From NCBI GenBank assembly GCA_030616425.1, contig JAUWXJ010000022.1, positions 1 to 18,310 of the forward strand: 18,310 nt of DNA, read 5' to 3'. The translations under genes were made by a program, and so were the position numbers. Positions 13,431-18,310 of the stretch are shown one piece after another. The notes below the pieces were generated by a model. That model searched no databases and was not told the DNA's origin. It was given only the letters and a program-made list of their open reading frames with translations. Numbering within the stretch: the first letter of the stretch is position 1; each line of letters begins with the position of its first letter. The stretch comes from Desulfobacterales bacterium (GTDB taxonomy: Bacteria; Desulfobacterota; Desulfobacteria; Desulfobacterales; C00003060).

Positions 13431-14861
13431 ATGGGCTATGAAGCTATCATCGGTCTTGAGGTACACGCCCAGCTACTGACAAAGACCAAGATCTTTTGCA
13501 GTTGCTCCACAGAGTTTGGTGCACCCCCCAACACCCACACGTGCCCGGTCTGTCTTGGAATGCCAGGGGTGCTTCCAGTCCTAAACCGGAAGGTCGTGGA
13601 ATACACCATCCGCATGGCCTTGGCTACAAATTGCACCATAGCGCGCGAAAGTCGCTTTGCTCGCAAGAACTACTTCTACCCTGATCTTCCCAAGGGGTAC
13701 CAGATATCCCAGTATGAACTGCCGATTGCAGAATATGGACATATTTTCATCTGGGCAAATCAAGAGAGGAAGCGCGTTGGCATAACCCGTATCCACATGG
13801 AAGAGGATGCTGGAAAGCTCATTCACGATCCCTATCGACCAATAAGTTTTGTCGATTTTAACCGGACCGGAGTTCCGCTCATCGAGATTGTGAGTGAACC
13901 CGACATTCGCACCCCTGAGGAGGCTGGGGCATATCTCCGGCAGCTCCGGGCCATCCTCCGATATCTCGAAATATGCGATGGGAATATGGAGGAGGGGAGC
14001 TTCAGATGTGACGCCAATGTTTCTGTCCGCCATGCGGGCGTCGAGACCTTTGGGACGCGTACAGAGCTGAAGAATATGAACTCCTTCAGACATGTGGAGA
14101 ACGCATTAGCCCACGAGATCCGCAGGCAAGAAGCAATCATAGAGGACGGCGGTGAGGTGGCCCAGGAGACACGGCTCTGGGACGCGGACAAGGGGGTGAC
14201 TCTCCCCATGCGCGGCAAGGAGGAGGCCCATGACTACCGTTACTTTCCTGATCCGGACTTACTCCCGATTGTGATCGATGAAGGATGGGTTGAGAAGATC
14301 CGCGGCACCCTTCCGGAATTGCCTGATGACAAGAAGGCCCGCTTCATCGAGGAGTACGGTCTGCCCCCCTATGACGCGCAGGTCCTGACAAGTTCTCGCC
14401 CCCTGGCTGATTACTTTGAGACGTGCGTAAAACACTTTCAAGAACCAAAGACCGTGAGTAATTGGGTCATGGGGAGTATTTTGGCCACGTTAAAGGCAGA
14501 AAACAAAACCATTGAGGAAGCTCCCGTCTCTCCTGAGCGTCTGGCAGAGCTGCTGCGGTTGATAGATTCCGGGGTCATCAGCGGCAAGATCGCAAAGAGG
14601 GTGTTTGATGAGATGGTATCAAGTGGCAAGCCACCGGAGATGATCGTCCAAGAAAAGGGCCTCGTGCAGGTGACAGATGCGAGTGCTATTGCCGAGGTGG
14701 TGAAACAGGTGCTTGCTGAGCATGAAAAGGAGGTTTCGGATTACAAGGCAGGCAAGACTAAACTCTTTGGGTTCTTTGTGGGCCAGGTGATGAAGGCCAC
14801 ACGCGGCAAAGCGAATCCCAAGATAGTCAACGAAATCCTGAGACAAATGTTGGAAGAATAG
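13431..14861 (+). CDS. gatB: Aspartyl/glutamyl-tRNA amidotransferase subunit B
   Basis: 476 residues, full length. It is the tRNA-binding and kinase subunit of the GatCAB complex that converts Glu-tRNA(Gln) or Asp-tRNA(Asn) to the amide form. The N-terminus YEAIIGLEVHAQL, the zinc-type cysteines in CSCST and NTHTCPVCLGMPG, ARKNYFYPDLPKGYQISQ, RIHMEEDAGK and the RCDANVSVR and TELKNMNSF segments are all family hallmarks. The C-terminal helical tRNA-binding domain (about 330-474) ends with ANPKIVNEILRQML. GAGAGGAA lies about ten bases before ATG 13431. gatC and gatA are not in the window. Confidence 0.97.
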   Translation: MGYEAIIGLEVHAQLLTKTKIFCSCSTEFGAPPNTHTCPVCLGMPGVLPVLNRKVVEYTIRMALATNCTIARESRFARKNYFYPDLPKGYQISQYELPIAEYGHIFIWANQERKRVGITRIHMEEDAGKLIHDPYRPISFVDFNRTGVPLIEIVSEPDIRTPEEAGAYLRQLRAILRYLEICDGNMEEGSFRCDANVSVRHAGVETFGTRTELKNMNSFRHVENALAHEIRRQEAIIEDGGEVAQETRLWDADKGVTLPMRGKEEAHDYRYFPDPDLLPIVIDEGWVEKIRGTLPELPDDKKARFIEEYGLPPYDAQVLTSSRPLADYFETCVKHFQEPKTVSNWVMGSILATLKAENKTIEEAPVSPERLAELLRLIDSGVISGKIAKRVFDEMVSSGKPPEMIVQEKGLVQVTDASAIAEVVKQVLAEHEKEVSDYKAGKTKLFGFFVGQVMKATRGKANPKIVNEILRQMLEE

Positions 14862-14956
14862 TATCGCCTCACTTTTGTATCCCGTTTCTACCCTGATACG
14901 ATGTGAAATGGATACTTCAACCATGACCTCTCGCATAACAATCAAGGGGCTTGAGT

Positions 14957-16234
14957 ATGAGGAGAACAAGCTGGCTTCTTCAAGTAGCTCTTGGCGGTCT
15001 GGGTTTGCTTGTGGCGGCAAATATGGCTGGAGGTGCAGGCTTTGCACTCTATGAAGGAAGTGCTCGAGGCAATGCGCTGGGTGGAGCCCTTGTAGGCAGG
15101 GCCGATGATCCCTCAGCCCTTTTCTACAATCCCGCCGGCATAACCCAATTGCTGGGATTGCAGGTGATGGGTGGCGCTACAGCGATCGTTCCCAAAACCG
15201 ATGTTCTCACCACCCATGGGGGTACGGAGACCTCGTTTGAGACAGGGAGTAATGTTTGGGTCCCACCCTATTTCTATTCGACCTACCAATGCACCGACTC
15301 GATCTGGTTCGGTCTTGGCGTCTTCTCTCGTTTCGGGCTGGGCACTGAATTTGATGCAGGCTGGCTTGGTCGCTACAATAGTTACAACGCAGTCATCCAA
15401 ACCTTGACAGTCAATCCAAATGTGGCTTTAAAGGTAAATGATAAACTCTCTTTGGCCGTCGGCGCTTCATGGATGAGTCTTGACCTCACGCTGGAACAAA
15501 AAGCCGATTTTGGCAGTCTGAGCAATCCCAATCCTGACACATATGATCTGGATGTTGATCAATCCATGACGGGCGATAGCTCAGGTTATGGTGTTAACAT
15601 GGCTCTGCATTACAAGGCTTTTAACCGGATGTCTCTTGGCGTATCCTACCAAAGTCGGATAAAACATGAAATCGAAGGGGAGGTGGATTTCTCGAAGCCT
15701 TCTGCGGTGCCTGCCGCTGTATTCAACGATACAAAGGCTTCCGGAGAGATTACGCTCCCAGCCATGGTATTTTTGGGTGTGGCATTTAATCCCGTTGACC
15801 TGTTGAGCCTGGAATTGGGCGGCGTATGGACAGGCTGGAGCACCTATGAGGCCCTGACCATCCATTATAGTGATCCTATCTTGCCTGGCATCAAAAGCAG
15901 TACCAAAGACAAAAAATGGAGTGATGTATGGCGACTTCAAGTCGGTGCCGAGTACAAGACGTCGGATTGGTTGGATCTGCGCCTTGGCTATGTCCGGGAC
16001 AACTCCCCTATCCCAGGGGAGACGGCAGACTATCTCCTGCCAGCCAACGATCGTCATGTCTATAATTTCGGGTGCGGCCTCCACCGGGGTCATTGGACCC
16101 TGGATCTGTCCTACGCCTATCTGAATGTTGAGAGCCGTACAGTGAATGCTCGACCAAAAGACGGCATATTACACTCAAGGTTTGAAAAAGGTTATTCCCA
16201 TTTGATTGGCTCCAGCGTGAGCTACAAATTTTGA
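14957..16234 (+). CDS. FadL/OmpP1-family outer-membrane transporter
   Basis: 425 residues. A signal peptide (about 1-27) is followed by the family N-terminal hatch: GFALYEGSARGNALGGALVG and then SALFYNPAGIT with the NPA motif at 58-60. Alternating beta-strands make up the rest and the last residue is Phe (SYKF), typical of outer-membrane barrels. FadL-type channels import long-chain fatty acids or aromatic hydrocarbons; the substrate here is not known. AAGGGG (14944-14949) lies seven bases before ATG 14957, so the in-frame TTG at 14951 is less likely. It lies 95 bases after gatB with no clear terminator between them. Confidence 0.92.
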   Translation: MRRTSWLLQVALGGLGLLVAANMAGGAGFALYEGSARGNALGGALVGRADDPSALFYNPAGITQLLGLQVMGGATAIVPKTDVLTTHGGTETSFETGSNVWVPPYFYSTYQCTDSIWFGLGVFSRFGLGTEFDAGWLGRYNSYNAVIQTLTVNPNVALKVNDKLSLAVGASWMSLDLTLEQKADFGSLSNPNPDTYDLDVDQSMTGDSSGYGVNMALHYKAFNRMSLGVSYQSRIKHEIEGEVDFSKPSAVPAAVFNDTKASGEITLPAMVFLGVAFNPVDLLSLELGGVWTGWSTYEALTIHYSDPILPGIKSSTKDKKWSDVWRLQVGAEYKTSDWLDLRLGYVRDNSPIPGETADYLLPANDRHVYNFGCGLHRGHWTLDLSYAYLNVESRTVNARPKDGILHSRFEKGYSHLIGSSVSYKF

Positions 16235-16257
16235 CGGCTTCGTAGAAAGTCCATCTG

Positions 16258-16275
16258 TCCCGACTTGTCGGGATT
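16258..16275. repeat. Short TT-loop hairpin between the fadL-like gene and mtnA
   Basis: TCCCGAC and GTCGGGA form a seven-base stem over TT, in the same style as the other short hairpins in the window. No T-run follows. Confidence 0.5.
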
Positions 16276-16336
16276 GCGCTTCATCCCAAAAGCCCGGGTT
16301 GCCGGGGCATCGACGCCATTAGCGAGGAACAAACAC

Positions 16337-17377
16337 ATGGTGGAAACAATTGTCTGGAAAGACAACCAGGTTGTCATGATCGATCAGCGAAAACTTCCCT
16401 TGCAGGAAAAGTATATTATCTGCAAGGACTATCGCTCGGTTATCCGTGCCATTAAAAACCTGGTCATTCGCGGAGCGCCGGCCATTGGTGTGGCCGCCGC
16501 CATGGGCGTTGCCCTAGGGGCCCTTAAGATCCGTACCAGCAACAAAGAACGGTTCAGAGCAAAACTGGATGCCATATGCCGCGATATAGTTCAAGCGCGC
16601 CCAACAGCAGCAAACCTTGCATGGGCAGTGGAACGGATGAAACAGGTGGCGGATCAGGCCAGCCGCAGGGGAGTGAAAGGCGTAAAATCTCGTCTCGTTA
16701 AGGAAGCGCAGAAGATGCTAGATGAAGATATAGCGATCAACCGTAGGATGGGACGTTACGGCCAACGGCTCCTCAGGAACGGAAGCCGTGTGTTGACCCA
16801 CTGTAATGCAGGCGCTTTAGCAACAGGCGGCTACGGTACCGCTCTGGGTGTTGTCCGTGCAGCCGTGAAAGCTGGGAAGCGGATCGAGGTCTTTGCTGAT
16901 GAGACCCGTCCGTTCCTGCAAGGTGCCAGGCTTACGGCCTGGGAGATGAAGGAGTTGAACATCCCGGTGACTGTAATCACTGATAATTCAGCCGGATATT
17001 TTATGCAGCAGGGTAGGGTGGACGCAGTGATTGTTGGGGCTGATCGCATTGCAGAAAATGGCGACGTGGCAAACAAAATCGGTACCTACATGGTGGCGGT
17101 TTTGGCCAAAACGCATAAGATCCCTTTTTATGTAGCCGCCCCTTTATCCACGATTGACGCCTCAATCAAGAGCGGAAAAGAGATTCCCATTGAGCAACGG
17201 GGTGAAAAAGAGGTCACCCGATTTCTGGGCAGGCAAGCCACCCCCAACGGCGTCCCTGCAGAAAACCCTGCCTTTGACGTGACTCCTCACCGATATATAT
17301 CTGCTATTATTACCGAAAAAGGGGTCATCACCCCGCCCTTCAAGGCGAAGATTCGTCGCCTGTTTGCCTCTGGTTGA
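16337..17377 (+). CDS. mtnA: S-methyl-5-thioribose-1-phosphate isomerase
   Basis: 346 residues, normal length. It converts methylthioribose-1-phosphate to methylthioribulose-1-phosphate in methionine salvage and has the eIF2B-like fold. RGAPAIGVAAAMG (45-57), HCNAGALATGGYGTALG with catalytic Cys156, ADETRPFLQGARLTAWE, VGADRIAENGDVANKIGTY with Asp236, and the C-terminal NPAFDVTP are present. ATG 16337 is chosen because GAGGAA lies seven to eight bases before it and the family starts here; the upstream TTG 16265 adds repeat-derived sequence. No other salvage gene is in the window. Related ribose-1,5-bisphosphate isomerases share the fold, but motif agreement favours MtnA. Confidence 0.95.
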   Translation: MVETIVWKDNQVVMIDQRKLPLQEKYIICKDYRSVIRAIKNLVIRGAPAIGVAAAMGVALGALKIRTSNKERFRAKLDAICRDIVQARPTAANLAWAVERMKQVADQASRRGVKGVKSRLVKEAQKMLDEDIAINRRMGRYGQRLLRNGSRVLTHCNAGALATGGYGTALGVVRAAVKAGKRIEVFADETRPFLQGARLTAWEMKELNIPVTVITDNSAGYFMQQGRVDAVIVGADRIAENGDVANKIGTYMVAVLAKTHKIPFYVAAPLSTIDASIKSGKEIPIEQRGEKEVTRFLGRQATPNGVPAENPAFDVTPHRYISAIITEKGVITPPFKAKIRRLFASG

Positions 17378-17485
17378 GGCATGACAGGTTCAAAATACAC
17401 CATTTCTTTTCATCAAATACAGTCTTCACCTTATTGATCAATACACCATATGTACGAATAATCACCTCACATAAGCGGAATTCTC

Positions 17486-17640
17486 GCTATCAGTACGTGG
17501 ACCGAGGCAAGGTTCAGAAGCTTTCGAATGAAGTTGCCGAGCTTCAGGCAGAACTCTTGAAGAAACGCGACAAGTACTTGCTTCAGTGCCGCCAGGAGTT
17601 CGGCGATCAGGGTTGGCAATGCCCCGGGAAAGGGTGGTAA
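17486..17640 (+). pseudogene. Coding-like fragment, possible gene remnant
   Basis: The frame from about 17486 to TAA 17640 encodes a charged helical stretch (KLSNEVAELQAELLKKRDKY) with gene-like codon choice, ending CPGKGW. There is no ATG and no ribosome-binding site in frame, and the sequence before it is not protein-like. I do not recognise the family. It may be the tail of a lost gene or chance. Confidence 0.25.
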
Positions 17641-17670
17641 GGTGGCCATGCAACATTTTCACATTTTTTC

Positions 17671-17701
17671 TTGACAAATACAATATATTGTGGTTTAAAA
17701 T
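17671..17701 (+). promoter_or_regulatory. Promoter-like pair with no clear gene
   Basis: Perfect TTGACA (17671-17676) is followed by TTTAAA at 17-bp spacing or TAAAAT at 19-bp spacing (17696-17701). No protein gene follows before the repeats, so it could start a non-coding transcript or be inert. Confidence 0.35.
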
Positions 17702-17757
17702 AAACTCATCTACAATTGCCAGGTACTTGTTACTTTTGCGGTCAGCAGTAGGCACGG

Positions 17758-17786
17758 TAACAAGGGAGAGAATATTTATCTCTTGT
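17758..17786. repeat. Small hairpin
   Basis: AACAAGGGA pairs with TCTCTTGTT (one G-T pair) around an A/T-rich loop. Confidence 0.35.
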
Positions 17787-17828
17787 TCGTGTCATACGTG
17801 GCCCTTAACTCGTGTCTGCAAGAAAAGT

Positions 17829-17905
17829 CTGGGGCCGGTGGCGGGATTTTAGTCTCATCACACCTAAAAAACCATTTGGGATGAGACGCCGACCTCGGCC
17901 CCGGA
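17829..17905. repeat. 77-bp GC palindrome C
   Basis: GGGGCCG (17831-17837) pairs with CGGCCCC (17896-17902) and GTCTCATC (17852-17859) with GATGAGAC (17880-17887); the loop is A-rich. It ends 16 bases before element B. Confidence 0.65.
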
Positions 17906-17921
17906 CCTCTTCCTTCTTCCC

Positions 17922-18122
17922 GAGACCTTTGCACAACCCCTTTTCACTCCTTTGTATGAACTTTTTGACCCATCCATGGGCTTGCTCACTAAATCCCAAA
18001 AACTCGGCCTAACGGCCTCAAACAGTTTGGGATTTGCCCACTAAAGTGGGCCGTTCCCTTCGCCCGGATGGGTGCCCCAAAAAGTTCATAATAGCCACTC
18101 AAAAGAGTTATGCAAGGGTCTC
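17922..18122. repeat. MITE-like inverted-repeat element B (201 bp)
   Basis: Terminal repeats GAGACCTTTGCACAACCCC (17922-17940) and, on the other side, AAAAGAGTTATGCAAGGGTC (18101-18120) are complementary with a few mismatches. Inner arms TATGAACTTTTTG with CAAAAAGTTCATA and AAATCCCAAA with TTTGGGATTT extend the fold. The apex (18001-18027) carries a GGCC-TAAC-GGCC hairpin almost identical to that of element A. It is non-coding and no transposase is nearby. Confidence 0.75.
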
Positions 18123-18133
18123 ATTGGTTTTAA

Positions 18134-18168
18134 CGTCATTGCGAGGAGCAAGGCGACGTAGCAATCTC
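18134..18168. repeat. CGTCATTGCGAG-type palindromic repeat
   Basis: CGTCATTGCGAGG at the left and GCGACGTAGCAATCTC at the right match a widespread bacterial intergenic repeat, with ATTGC pairing with GCAAT. Confidence 0.65.
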
Positions 18169-18171
18169 TTG

Positions 18172-18189
18172 GAACCGCAACAGCGAGCG
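18172..18189 (+). repeat. Dispersed 18-nt motif copy
   Basis: GAACCGCAACAGCGAGCG, fourth copy of the motif in the window, followed by CATTCACCGTC like the copy at 12799. Confidence 0.65.
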
Positions 18190-18229
18190 CATTCACCGTC
18201 AGCTGTTCGAACAAAATAACTTCCTTTTT

Positions 18230-18310
18230 TTACTGCTCTTTTATCCTCCCTGTCAATAGTGACCTGGCAACTCCGTCTACGAGTTGAGCATGAACCAAGC
18301 CAAAATTGGT
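18230..18310 (-). CDS. Possible C-terminal fragment of a protein running off the right edge
   Basis: The minus-strand frame entering at 18310 gives 26 residues of ordinary composition (ending ARSLLTGRIKEQ) and stops with TAA at 18232-18230, directly before the repeats. Too little is present to name it. Another minus-strand frame stays open longer, but only by running through repeat sequence. Confidence 0.3.
   Translation of the reverse strand, partial: TNFGLVHAQLVDGVARSLLTGRIKEQ

Larger units (their letters stand above)
17378..18229. other. Repeat-rich intergenic region after mtnA
   Basis: About 850 bases without a confident gene. It contains a coding-like remnant (17486-17640), a promoter-like pair (17671-17701), hairpins at 17758-17786 and 17829-17905, inverted-repeat element B (17922-18122) and two known repeat motifs (18134-18189). 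Confidence 0.6.

Noticed and set aside
13431..14861. Minus-strand open frames across gatB and the FadL-type gene
   Set aside because: They are shadows of strongly conserved plus-strand genes.
18250..18300. Hairpin CAACTC-CGTCTAC-GAGTTG resembling a tRNA anticodon arm (18268-18286)
   Set aside because: The seven-base loop lacks T at position 33 and no D, T or acceptor arms can be placed around it.

Overview
The window looks like a chromosomal segment of an anaerobic Gram-negative bacterium, most likely a sulfate-reducing or syntrophic member of the Desulfobacterota (former Deltaproteobacteria). That is inferred from four things together: a tandem 2-hydroxyacyl-CoA dehydratase-type activase, a probable selenoprotein with two in-frame UGA codons, outer-membrane FadL and queuosine genes, and many short palindromic intergenic repeats. 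No rRNA, tRNA, CRISPR array or transposase gene was seen.

Layout. (1) 1-1923, minus strand: an activase cut by the left edge. (2) 2210-2437, plus strand: a 75-residue glutaredoxin-like protein readable only if two TGA codons are selenocysteine. One lies in the redox motif (UPYT) and one is third from the end (U-G-V-stop). Each TGA is followed by a hairpin at the distance expected of a bacterial SECIS element. Ordinary gene calling would miss this gene. (3) 8068 down to 2507, minus strand: a five-gene operon with overlapping or nearly touching genes. It encodes a Csd6/Pgp2-like YkuD enzyme with two NTF2-like domains, a membrane coiled-coil protein, a Csd4/Pgp1-like M99 carboxypeptidase, a bactofilin and a TPR-SH3 protein. 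Together these resemble the peptidoglycan-trimming and bactofilin cell-shape machinery of Helicobacter and Campylobacter. (4) 12784 down to 8341, minus strand: DUF2065 protein, QueA, Tgt, an Nfu-type Fe-S scaffold and a class I aminotransferase, separated by repeat-bearing gaps. (5) 13431-17377, plus strand: GatB, a FadL-type porin and MtnA. (6) 17378-18310: mostly repeats, with a possible gene remnant and, at the right edge, a possible C-terminal fragment on the minus strand.

Repeats are a second theme. Two elements of about 200 bp with terminal inverted repeats (13057-13259 and 17922-18122) have different stems but almost the same 27-nt apical core. The only two differences in that core are a compensatory base-pair swap. 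An 18-nt motif, GAACYGCAAMARCGAGCG, occurs four times. One copy, with two long hairpins, has been absorbed in frame into the C-terminal tail of the bactofilin.

How the genes may work together: Csd6-like and Csd4-like enzymes trim peptidoglycan stem peptides, and the bactofilin and coiled-coil proteins probably position them. QueA and Tgt act in queuosine modification of tRNA. GatB acts in tRNA-dependent amidation and MtnA in methionine salvage. The activase and the selenoprotein fit an anaerobic redox lifestyle.
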